A DNA stretch of 64,000 nt, taken from Jeotgalibacillus aurantiacus. Its GTDB lineage: Bacteria; Bacillota; Bacilli; Bacillales; Jeotgalibacillaceae. The DNA is taken from NCBI RefSeq assembly GCF_020595125.1, contig NZ_JACNMS010000003.1, positions 248,001 to 312,000 on the forward strand. The letters run 5' to 3'. Numbering within the stretch: the stretch's first letter is position 1; each line of letters opens with the position of its first letter. The notes under the pieces were generated by a model. The model was given only the letters and a program-made list of their open reading frames with translations. It had not been told where the DNA came from and searched no databases. This document shows positions 1 through 6,648 of the stretch, in pieces. A program made the position numbers and the translations under genes.

Positions 1-166
1 CTTAATGTATTCGCTTTTTTTACAGCACGCCTGCCGAAATTTGTCGAATGCAGAAATGCTGTGTACTTATAGTATAATAAGAAATAAGAACGGGGACGAT
101 AGGCCTGTCATTTGTTATTCTACAGTTTGGCGTATTTTGTCGAATAAAATAACGGGAGGCGCACTG

Positions 167-802
167 ATGAACAATCTTTATCCGGACAAACGTGTCGTGC
201 GGACACGTCAAAAAATGATGGATGCTCTTTTGCGGACGATGCAGGATCTTACCTTTGATGAACTGACGGTGACGCGTCTGACTAAACTGGCAGGTGTTGA
301 TCGCAGTACGTTTTATCACCATTACGACAGCCTGGACCATCTGATTGAACAGACCCTCTCCTATGAATTGACCCGTTTTGTTAAAGCTTACCGTGAGCCG
401 TATGTGAACCTTCCATCCTTTCAATTAAAGGATTTATCATCTTCAGAAATAACGTTGTTTCGATCAATCTATGAACGTCGGGATTTTTTCACTAACGTTG
501 TTTACTCATCTCTCCTTCCAGTCTTTCAGCAAAAACTCTCAGAAGCTATTCAATCCATGATTTTATCTGATTATCAGCTGCAGGCAATCGACATTGATCA
601 GCAGCTCTATTCCATTTATCATTCAACAGCCATCACAGGACTCATCACACACTGGATCCAAACGAACTATCAGAAAACACCGGCTCAGATGGCTTCTCAA
701 CTCTTAAATATCCTCCGCTTTCAGCCCGACTGCACATACATCGTTAAGCCGCTGCTGCCGCCATCCATGCTTGAAAAAGCGAGATTTATCCCATTTGAAT
801 AA
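167..802 (+). CDS. TetR/AcrR family transcriptional regulator
   Basis: DNA-binding repressor of the TetR family, 211 aa. Residues 10-55 form the typical N-terminal helix-turn-helix (TVTRLTKLAGVDRSTFYHHY), followed by an all-helical ligand-binding domain that resembles the DhaS-like TetR C-terminal type. The ATG at 167 was chosen because GGGAGG lies about 8 nt upstream and the homology begins here; the open frame upstream contains no domain. TATAAT at 73-78 is a candidate -10. TTGTCGAAT occurs at 41-49 and again at 137-145, which could be autoregulatory sites (inference). The target is unknown; the operator-like palindromes at 3328-3371 are candidates. Family assignment is secure, ligand unknown. 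Confidence 0.9.
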   Translation: MNNLYPDKRVVRTRQKMMDALLRTMQDLTFDELTVTRLTKLAGVDRSTFYHHYDSLDHLIEQTLSYELTRFVKAYREPYVNLPSFQLKDLSSSEITLFRSIYERRDFFTNVVYSSLLPVFQQKLSEAIQSMILSDYQLQAIDIDQQLYSIYHSTAITGLITHWIQTNYQKTPAQMASQLLNILRFQPDCTYIVKPLLPPSMLEKARFIPFE

Positions 803-821
803 CTGAGAAAGGAAAGAAAAT

Positions 822-871
822 GGTCTGTCTATAAGTCTCCCGTAGACTTTAGGGACAGACCCTTTTTCTAC
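822..871. repeat. REP-like palindrome acting as terminator
   Basis: Outer arms GGTCTGTC and GACAGACC enclose inner arms AAGTCT and AGACTT, followed by CCTTTTTC. It belongs to the same dispersed family (GTAGACTT / GGGTCTGTCCC / AAGTCTAC) seen at 6603, 8214, 8797 and 11379. Its position after the TetR stop and its T-run suggest it serves as that gene's terminator. Confidence 0.75.
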
Positions 872-936
872 ATAGGAAAAAAGCCTATTTTTAGAATTGT
901 GCGGCATTTTCCTTTCGCTCTCCTAAAAAATACTGT

Positions 937-965
937 TATAATGCATAATTATGAAAGCGCTTTAA
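937..965 (+). promoter_or_regulatory. -10 element and cre box upstream of SLC13 transporter
   Basis: TATAAT at 937-942 is followed by TGAAAGCGCTTTAA at 952-965, which matches the cre consensus TGWAANCGNTNWCA at 13 of 14 positions. A CcpA site at or just after the transcription start would block transcription in rich carbon (established for cre boxes; inferred here). No convincing -35 was seen. Confidence 0.7.
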
Positions 966-982
966 TAAAGGGGAGTGAGGAT

Positions 983-2653
983 TTGGATACGGTTAAGAGA
1001 TTGTGGGAAAGGTCATGGGATAGTCATGACCGGATTAAAGAACTGCTTTTATTTAGAATGAATATGAACCCGGGTGGTCCGAAAAGTGATGATCCGGATC
1101 GTATGGCGAAGGCGTCAGGTAAGCTGACTGGTACCTTTAGACAGCCATCACCTGAGGGAAGGGATTATTCAGCGAAACAGAAAGTCGGTCTATTTCTTGG
1201 ACCTGCCTTGTTTATTATTTTGTTGCTGTTTTTCCGGGCGGAAGGGTTATCAGCTGAAGCACTTGGTGTTCTGGCCGCAACAGTATGGATCGCGACTTGG
1301 TGGATCACAGAAGCGATTCCCATTCCGGCAACGTCATTGCTGCCGATTATTCTGTTTCCGCTGGTCGCGGGTGTTGGTGTTGGTGATGTAACCCCAAGCT
1401 ATGGAGATCCGCTTGTATTTTTATTCCTTGGTGGATTTATTATTGCTTTGGCTCTGGAGCGTTGGAATCTGCATAAACGAATTGCGCTCGGCATTATCTC
1501 ATTTGTCGGGACAAGCACAAGCGGCATCATGCTTGGCTTCATGGCTGCAACAGGCTTTTTGTCTATGTGGATTTCAAACACGGCAACAGCGATGATGATG
1601 GTGCCGATTGGAACGGCCATCATTTTTCAAATGTCATCCCTAATTGATGATGGTTCTGTGAAGGATGCAGAACATCAAAAAAGCCTTTTTGCTAAAGGAC
1701 TTATGATCGCAATTGCTTTTTCCGCTTCGATCGGGGGAATTGCAACCATAATCGGAACGCCGCCAAATACGATCCTGGCAGCCCAGCTCCGTGCCATTTA
1801 CGGCATTGACCTGTCATTTGCCCAGTGGATGCTGTTTGGGGTTCCATTTGCCGTCATTATGATTTTGTTTGCATGGGTGTATTTAGTGAAATTTGCTTTC
1901 CCAATGACGCTGAAGAACATTCCTGGTGGAAAAGAAGTCATTAAAAGAGAGCGTGAAGCACTGGGGAAAATGAGTGCGGATGAAAAGATGGTCGCGGTTG
2001 TGTTCAGTGCGACTGCCCTTTCGTGGATCTTACGTTCGTTTGTGTTACAGGAGTACATCAGTCCGGCGATTGATGATACGATGATCGCCATTGCCGGAGC
2101 CCTTGTCCTGTTTTTAATTCCTTCTTTTCAATATCAGGGAGTCAAACTGATGAACTGGGATACCGCCAAAAATGTACCGTGGGGCATTCTGCTGTTATTC
2201 GGGGGAGGTCTAGCGATTGCAGGCGGATTCGGTTCATCAGGTCTGGATGTGTGGATCGGGGAACGCTTAACGGTCCTTGATGGCGTCCAGTTTATTGTGA
2301 TTATTACTGTTGTATCGCTGGTTGTTGTATTCTTAACTGAAATTACGTCCAACACGGCTTCTGCCACGATGCTGATGCCGATTATGGCTGCATTGGCGCT
2401 CGCTGTTGATGTGCATCCATTTGCCGTCATGGTTCCAGCTGCCGTTGCCGCATCATGTGCATTTATGCTGCCAGTAGCCACGCCGCCAAATGCCGTGGTG
2501 TTTGGATCAGGCTATTTGAAGATGATGGATATGGTCAAAGCCGGGTTATGGATGAATCTTTTCGCGACAATCGCACTCGTTGGCTTTGTAACACTGCTGC
2601 TTCCGCTAGTGTTTGGCATAGATCTTACGTCGTTCCCGGATTCGTTGAGGTAG
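983..2653 (+). CDS. SLC13/DASS family sodium:dicarboxylate symporter
   Basis: Membrane transporter, likely Na+-coupled uptake of C4-dicarboxylates such as succinate, fumarate or malate (SdcS-like). Two SNT signatures are visible: SNTATAMMMVPI near residue 190 and TSNTASATMLMPI near residue 455, each followed by a TPPN loop (IGTPPN, VATPPN), as in the two repeats of the family. About 11 membrane segments follow a hydrophilic N-terminus of about 60 residues that is longer than usual. TTG at 983 is taken as start because GGGAG lies 7 nt upstream; an upstream in-frame ATG would place the cre box inside the gene. Carbon catabolite control is suggested by that box. Substrate is inferred from family only. 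Confidence 0.9.
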   Translation: MDTVKRLWERSWDSHDRIKELLLFRMNMNPGGPKSDDPDRMAKASGKLTGTFRQPSPEGRDYSAKQKVGLFLGPALFIILLLFFRAEGLSAEALGVLAATVWIATWWITEAIPIPATSLLPIILFPLVAGVGVGDVTPSYGDPLVFLFLGGFIIALALERWNLHKRIALGIISFVGTSTSGIMLGFMAATGFLSMWISNTATAMMMVPIGTAIIFQMSSLIDDGSVKDAEHQKSLFAKGLMIAIAFSASIGGIATIIGTPPNTILAAQLRAIYGIDLSFAQWMLFGVPFAVIMILFAWVYLVKFAFPMTLKNIPGGKEVIKREREALGKMSADEKMVAVVFSATALSWILRSFVLQEYISPAIDDTMIAIAGALVLFLIPSFQYQGVKLMNWDTAKNVPWGILLLFGGGLAIAGGFGSSGLDVWIGERLTVLDGVQFIVIITVVSLVVVFLTEITSNTASATMLMPIMAALALAVDVHPFAVMVPAAVAASCAFMLPVATPPNAVVFGSGYLKMMDMVKAGLWMNLFATIALVGFVTLLLPLVFGIDLTSFPDSLR

Positions 2654-2665
2654 AGTGCGGGAGTG

Positions 2666-2791
2666 TTTCACCGAATTTTGCTGCTGGTTCGTAAAGTGTT
2701 AAGTGTGTTTCACAAAATGATAGCTATGGTTCGCAAGATTATGTACTCGGTTCGAAAAATATTAAGATTGGTTCGCGGGATTGTGAAAATA
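2666..2791 (+). repeat. Six-unit 21-bp array, GTTCGCAAGATT type
   Basis: Units begin at 2666, 2687, 2708, 2729, 2750 and 2771, a step of exactly 21 bp each time. About 12 nt (G/T-TTCGCAAGATT) are conserved and about 9 nt vary. The array begins 13 bp after the transporter stop and before the terminator at 3032. It is noncoding as far as can be seen. Confidence 0.85.
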
Positions 2792-2852
2792 GACCTATGC
2801 GGGATGCGCTATGAATAACCAGCACAGCTTGCAAAATACTTGCGGCCGATTT

Positions 2853-2977
2853 CGATGTGAGGTTGGAATGAGAATTTGTGAGTTAGCGGGTAAAGTTCAT
2901 GAGGTTAGCTGCCGGGTTTGTGAGTTCCGGTCACGATTTCGTGAGCTTCTCGCAGAATTTGTGAGTTCAGTGTCAAA
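2853..2977 (+). repeat. Six-unit 21-bp array, ATTCGTGAGGTT type
   Basis: The TGAG core falls at 2858, 2879, 2900, 2921, 2942 and 2962, with steps of 21, 21, 21, 21 and 20 bp. The unit ATTCGTGAGGTT is a sequence variant of the preceding array's GTTCGCAAGATT. An open frame crosses it only because 21 is a multiple of 3. The 2654-3414 gap otherwise holds the terminator, promoter and operators listed next. Confidence 0.8.
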
Positions 2978-3031
2978 TGGACTATACGGGGCCGACAGTT
3001 TTCTGTCTATAAACAACACAACCCATCTAAC

Positions 3032-3060
3032 AAAGCCATCCTGCTAAAGGGTGGCTTTTA
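3032..3060 (+). terminator. Rho-independent terminator
   Basis: AAAGCCATCC and GGGTGGCTTT form a 10-bp stem (one T-G pair) with a 7-nt loop, ending in TTTTA. It lies almost 380 nt past the SLC13 stop, beyond both arrays, so the arrays may be transcribed as a long 3' UTR here. Confidence 0.7.
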
Positions 3061-3251
3061 CATTGGCCATAAAATCCTTTTGAATAAAAGATTTCCAGCA
3101 TAATGAAAATGGGGATTATAAAGAACGGACTTTTGTTGCATGAGACATATAACAAGCAGACTGGTCAGACCAATTTCTGAACGCAGAAGCAAGATGATAT
3201 TTTATTGAAATAACATCCAAAAATAAGTTTTCGGAAAATTTAAAAATATTG

Positions 3252-3281
3252 TTGACGCAAAAATATGGTAGCGCTTACAAT
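3252..3281 (+). promoter_or_regulatory. SigA-type promoter overlapped by a cre box
   Basis: TTGACG at 3252-3257 and TACAAT at 3276-3281 are separated by 18 bp. TGGTAGCGCTTACA at 3266-3279 matches the cre consensus at 12 of 14 positions and covers the spacer and -10. This predicts CcpA repression of the symporter operon. Confidence 0.75.
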
Positions 3282-3327
3282 CAACTTGTTACAGAAATGT
3301 GAAGGAGGGTTGTTTGTATTTAAAAAA

Positions 3328-3371
3328 TGAGCGAACGCTCGGTCGCAAGAATTGAACGAACGCTCAGTCGT
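3328..3371. promoter_or_regulatory. Tandem TetR-type operators
   Basis: TGAGCGAACGCTCGGTCG at 3328 and TGAACGAACGCTCAGTCG at 3353 are near-identical sites set 25 bp apart, each centred on a G-CGAACG-C type palindrome. They resemble operators of TetR-family fatty-acid or efflux regulators. They lie in the 5' leader of the symporter operon, so binding would repress it. The cognate regulator is not identified; the TetR gene at 167 is only a candidate. Confidence 0.65.
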
Positions 3372-3414
3372 CAAACGAACACAATGGGAGAAATTTTTAC
3401 AACGGAGGGATGAC

Positions 3415-3684
3415 ATGAAAGCTTACAAAAAAGAAGTTCAGTTTACGATCTGGATGACAGCGGCATTTGTCCTCGTGGGGAATGTTGGATTGATCTTTTC
3501 GATTTTTCCAACAGAGGCAATGATGTTCGGTTTTCCTGTGAAATACATCGTGCCGATTCTGATGGGGTGGTTCGGCGTGTTTTTCTTAACGATTGTAGCC
3601 GGGAAGATTGGCAACCGGATTGATGATGAGATTGAGCAGGAGAATGAAGCAGCAGAGTCATCAAAGGAAGCAAAGGGGGCGTAA
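3415..3684 (+). CDS. Small membrane partner of sodium:solute symporter (YhdT/DUF997-like)
   Basis: 89-aa protein with two membrane helices (about residues 10-32 and 44-66) and an acidic C-terminal tail. Proteins of this size and layout are co-encoded with SSS symporters, as with YhdT and PanF in E. coli, and are thought to be accessory subunits. ATG at 3415 has CGGAGGGA 7 nt upstream. Its stop is 3 nt before the symporter ATG, so the two are surely co-transcribed. Transcription is expected from the cre-overlapped promoter at 3252. Function beyond partnership is unknown. Confidence 0.75.
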   Translation: MKAYKKEVQFTIWMTAAFVLVGNVGLIFSIFPTEAMMFGFPVKYIVPILMGWFGVFFLTIVAGKIGNRIDDEIEQENEAAESSKEAKGA

Positions 3685-3687
3685 AGG

Positions 3688-5328
3688 ATGCAATGGCAGC
3701 TATCTAATCCAGTCATGGGTATTATCGTTGTAGTGGCAACGTTCGTCATGTTTTATGCGGTCAGTTACATATCAAACAGAAAAAGCGCGTCTGCTCAGGA
3801 ATTGTACGTTGGTAAATCCAATGTAGGGCCGATTACAAACGGGCTTGCAATGGCTTCAACGTATATGAGTTTAGCTACGTTCTTAGGCATTACTGCACTT
3901 ATCTTAAATCTTCAGGCACCATTTATTTTATTGTGGATTCAGCTGATCCTGGCGATTCCGCTGATTACGATTATTTATGGAACGAGTCTCCGCCGGATGG
4001 GCGCTTTTTCGCCAACGCATTTCATCCGTAATCGTTATGGTGTAAAGGCGTCAATTATTGCCGCGTTGTTCATGATTCTTGTGTCGATCATGTATGCGCT
4101 TGGTCAGATGATTGGGATTGCGGTGACGTTTGAGACGCTGCTTGGTATTCCGTATATGACGGGTCTGATTGTCGGTGGATTGATTATTGTCGGTTACGTG
4201 ACCATTGGGGGAATGGCCGGAGCGACGAATAATGCAGCGATTCAGATGGTGATCATGGCGCTGATGTTTATCGTTCCGCTTGCTGCGATTATGAAGGCTG
4301 TTGGTGGTAACGGATGGTATTTCCCGCCGCTACTGTATGCGGATATGGTGCCGGCAATGCTTGAAGCCGTGCCGACGTTTTTTGACTATCAATTTTCACC
4401 TAAATGGTACTTTGCCATTATTCCGGCACTGACAATCGGTGCGCTTGGGCTGCCTCACCTGGCAATGCGTGTTTACACGGCTTCAAGTCTGAAAAGTGCG
4501 CGCTCTGCGATGGTCTGGTTTGCATTTATTCTTGGACTTGTATTCTCAGCGACTTACGCGATGGGCTTTGTTGGTGTTTTTGCAACAGCCACGCAGGGAC
4601 TTGAGGTGTCAGCTGCGGATGCGGATAAGCTGACGATTATTTTAAATCTTGTGTATAACCCTGAGTGGGTGACGGCACTTGTGATTGCAGGTGCGATTTC
4701 TGCCGGGTTATCTACGCTCAGCGGAAACCTGCTTGCGATTGGCGCTCTTCTTTCTCAGGATATCGTGGCTACGTTAAAGCCGAATATTTCTCAGAAAGCG
4801 AGTCTTCGTTTAGGCTATATCGCGATTTTTGTTGGCGGTGTGATCAGTATTATTTTAGCGATTGAACCTCCGGCATTTCTTGTTGTCAGTATTTTGTGGG
4901 CGTTTGGTCTTGCCGGTGTAACGAATGCACCGCTGATCATTGTGGGTGTATGGTGGAAGGAAGCGAATAAGTATGGGGCGATGGCTGCTGCTGTAGTGGG
5001 TGGTGCCATTTACATTATCGTATCGCCGTTTGTCTTCCCGAATATCGTGCTGACAGGCCACAGCGTCACGGATGGAATGGGGATTTCAGGTGCCCTGCTT
5101 GCGGTTCCGGTCAGCTTCATTCTGCTGATTGTCGTGTCTTATATCACGAATCGTATTCCGTCGCTTGAAAACCGTTTAACGAAAAAGCAGGACAGCGAGC
5201 TGATCGAACAGATTCATGGCTGGAAGGATGTTCAGCCTTACCGTTATAACAGCAAAATCGGTGCAGGTGTCACTGTAGTGGTGTGCTTTGCGGTTGCGGT
5301 GTGGGCATTGATGCCTTGGGGTATGTAA
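3688..5328 (+). CDS. Sodium:solute symporter (SSS family)
   Basis: 546-aa integral membrane protein with about 13 predicted helices. The SSS signature region is visible: LAMASTYMSLATFLGI near residue 52, GGMAGATNNAAIQ near residue 170 and GALGLPHLAMRVYT near residue 250. The layout is closest to acetate/monocarboxylate or pantothenate carriers (ActP, PanF). Na+-driven import is the family activity; substrate cannot be assigned. A cre box in the promoter favours a carbon source over a vitamin (inference). Start ATG follows the RBS in GGGGGCGTAAAGG inside the upstream gene's end. Confidence 0.9.
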   Translation: MQWQLSNPVMGIIVVVATFVMFYAVSYISNRKSASAQELYVGKSNVGPITNGLAMASTYMSLATFLGITALILNLQAPFILLWIQLILAIPLITIIYGTSLRRMGAFSPTHFIRNRYGVKASIIAALFMILVSIMYALGQMIGIAVTFETLLGIPYMTGLIVGGLIIVGYVTIGGMAGATNNAAIQMVIMALMFIVPLAAIMKAVGGNGWYFPPLLYADMVPAMLEAVPTFFDYQFSPKWYFAIIPALTIGALGLPHLAMRVYTASSLKSARSAMVWFAFILGLVFSATYAMGFVGVFATATQGLEVSAADADKLTIILNLVYNPEWVTALVIAGAISAGLSTLSGNLLAIGALLSQDIVATLKPNISQKASLRLGYIAIFVGGVISIILAIEPPAFLVVSILWAFGLAGVTNAPLIIVGVWWKEANKYGAMAAAVVGGAIYIIVSPFVFPNIVLTGHSVTDGMGISGALLAVPVSFILLIVVSYITNRIPSLENRLTKKQDSELIEQIHGWKDVQPYRYNSKIGAGVTVVVCFAVAVWALMPWGM

Positions 5329-5344
5329 CGTGTAAATAAAAAAG

Positions 5345-5366
5345 GGCTGGTGCGAACGCATCAGCC
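5345..5366 (-). terminator. Hairpin oriented as minus-strand terminator
   Basis: GGCTGGTGC and GCATCAGCC with a GAAC loop. The A-run lies on the left (AATAAAAAAG), so the T-tract follows the hairpin only on the minus strand. No minus-strand gene lies immediately to the right, so it may block antisense transcription or simply mark the 3' end of the symporter message. Confidence 0.45.
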
Positions 5367-5388
5367 TGATTGTATGGGGGATGAAAAA

Positions 5389-5925
5389 GTGGTCGCAAGA
5401 ATGATGATGTTAGATGAGGCAGCGTTTAAGACCTTTTTGCAGTCTCCGAAAGTAACGGTATGGAGCCGGCTGCTTTTGATTGCAGTTGGTCTCGGGTATG
5501 GGTTGATTTCGATTGCAGCAAACTGGGGCTACGTCAGTGACTTTGACTCGCAGGCGCTCAGGTGGGTGGTTGTGCCGGGGATCTTTTTATTGTTCGGATT
5601 GCTGATGGCGATTTTGACAAGGTTCGGTTTATCACTGTTGTTATGGGCATCCTCACGGGGACTCGGCGGCAAGGGAGTGCTCCGGGAGATCAGCAAAGCG
5701 ACTTCTGTGTCACTGCTTCCGGGTATTTTAAGTGTTCCTTTTTTAACAGGCACGGCAAACGGACTGATGATCGTACTTTTAGTGGCAGGCCTGATCTGGA
5801 TGTACTTAATGAGTGTCCAGGTCGTTAAGGCAACGCAGGGATTTGACGCGAAAAAATCTTACCTTGCCGTTGCGCTGGCCTTTGTATTCTTAGCGAGTAT
5901 TTACTATATTGTGGTGCCTGCATAG
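5389..5925 (+). CDS. Multipass membrane protein, possibly YIP1 family
   Basis: 178-aa protein with about five membrane helices following a short hydrophilic N-terminus that reads EAAFKTFLQSPKVTVW. The pattern of an amphipathic start, five helices and conserved glycine-rich loops resembles bacterial YIP1-domain proteins, whose biochemical role is not known. The start is uncertain: GTG at 5389 has GGGGGA about 7 nt upstream; ATG at 5374 and 5401 are alternatives. It follows the symporter by 60 nt and is closed by its own terminator at 5931, so it may be the last gene of that operon. Confidence 0.6.
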   Translation: MVARMMMLDEAAFKTFLQSPKVTVWSRLLLIAVGLGYGLISIAANWGYVSDFDSQALRWVVVPGIFLLFGLLMAILTRFGLSLLLWASSRGLGGKGVLREISKATSVSLLPGILSVPFLTGTANGLMIVLLVAGLIWMYLMSVQVVKATQGFDAKKSYLAVALAFVFLASIYYIVVPA

Positions 5926-5930
5926 GCGAT

Positions 5931-5960
5931 AAAAGCATCTCATTGAAGAGGTGCTTTTTT
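5931..5960 (+). terminator. Rho-independent terminator
   Basis: AAAGCATCTC and GAGGTGCTTT pair around ATTGA, followed by six T in all. It lies 6 nt after the stop of the membrane protein. Confidence 0.85.
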
Positions 5961-6063
5961 AAATGGTGAGAGAATAGGATTTTAATGAATCTACCTATCC
6001 GTAAATGTGGTCAGTCCGATATAATGAAGTTATTGGAAATACATAGATAAAGAGGATATTCGA

Positions 6064-6606
6064 ATGACAATTTTAATGGCAGTTGTGATTCCTTATTTGT
6101 TGGGGTGCATCAATGGCGCGTATTATTTAACAAAATGGTTGAAAAAGCAGGATATCCGGGAGCTTGAAAGTGGTAATGCGGGCGCGACGAATGCCGGGAG
6201 AGTGATGGGGAAGACGGGGTTTCTGTTGACCTTATTGATTGATGCGGTGAAAACGTGGCTGGCATTATGGCTGGTTACGGTCTGGTTTGACGGGCTGCTG
6301 TGGCCGCAGGTTGTGGCAATTGCTTTCGTATTATTAGGTCACCTATACCCTGCCCACCTGCAATTCAGAGGCGGTAAAGGCATCGTTGTCTTTCTGGCAG
6401 GGGCATGTTGGCTTCAACCGCTCATTCTGGCTGTTCTGGCAGGCACGATGGTCGTCGTCTATGGATTGTCCCGACGCTACACCATCTCAGGTTTCATCGC
6501 CATGGCCGCAGTGCTTGGTTTCCTGTTTTACGTTTTCGGTGTATCAGTCGTATCACTCGGCATGAGCGGCATGTTTATTTATATGCTGCTCGTTTATAAC
6601 AAGTAG
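6064..6606 (+). CDS. plsY: PlsY-family glycerol-3-phosphate acyltransferase paralogue
   Basis: 180-aa membrane protein. PlsY transfers acyl groups from acyl-phosphate to glycerol 3-phosphate, making lysophosphatidate. Motif 1 (SGNAGATNAGRVMG, near residue 36) and motif 2 (HLYPAHLQFRGGKG, near residue 93) are intact, which supports catalysis. The second half has weaker similarity to housekeeping PlsY and the protein is slightly short. TATAAT at 6020-6025 is a likely -10. The gene ends 42 nt before the acyltransferase-aminotransferase fusion with only a REP palindrome between them, which suggests a shared lipid pathway (inference). It could equally be the sole PlsY of the genome; that cannot be told from this window. 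Confidence 0.85.
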   Translation: MTILMAVVIPYLLGCINGAYYLTKWLKKQDIRELESGNAGATNAGRVMGKTGFLLTLLIDAVKTWLALWLVTVWFDGLLWPQVVAIAFVLLGHLYPAHLQFRGGKGIVVFLAGACWLQPLILAVLAGTMVVVYGLSRRYTISGFIAMAAVLGFLFYVFGVSVVSLGMSGMFIYMLLVYNK

Positions 6607-6632
6607 ACTTGGGGTCTGTCCCTGAAGTCTAC
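6603..6632. repeat. REP-like palindrome between plsY and fusion gene
   Basis: Arms GTAGACTT and AAGTCTAC are perfect, with an inner GGG/CCC pair in GGGGTCTGTCCCTG. It overlaps the plsY stop codon (TAG 6604-6606) and is followed directly by the next gene's RBS. Confidence 0.85.
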
Positions 6633-6648
6633 AGTAAGGGGGATTTGG

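Noticed and set aside
899-982. N-terminal extension of the SLC13 transporter
   Set aside because: This stretch contains the -10 element, the cre box and the RBS; TTG at 983 is better supported.
3328-3371. Additional exon of the small symporter partner starting at 3352
   Set aside because: The upstream frame runs through the operator palindromes; ATG at 3415 has an ideal RBS and matches the family size.
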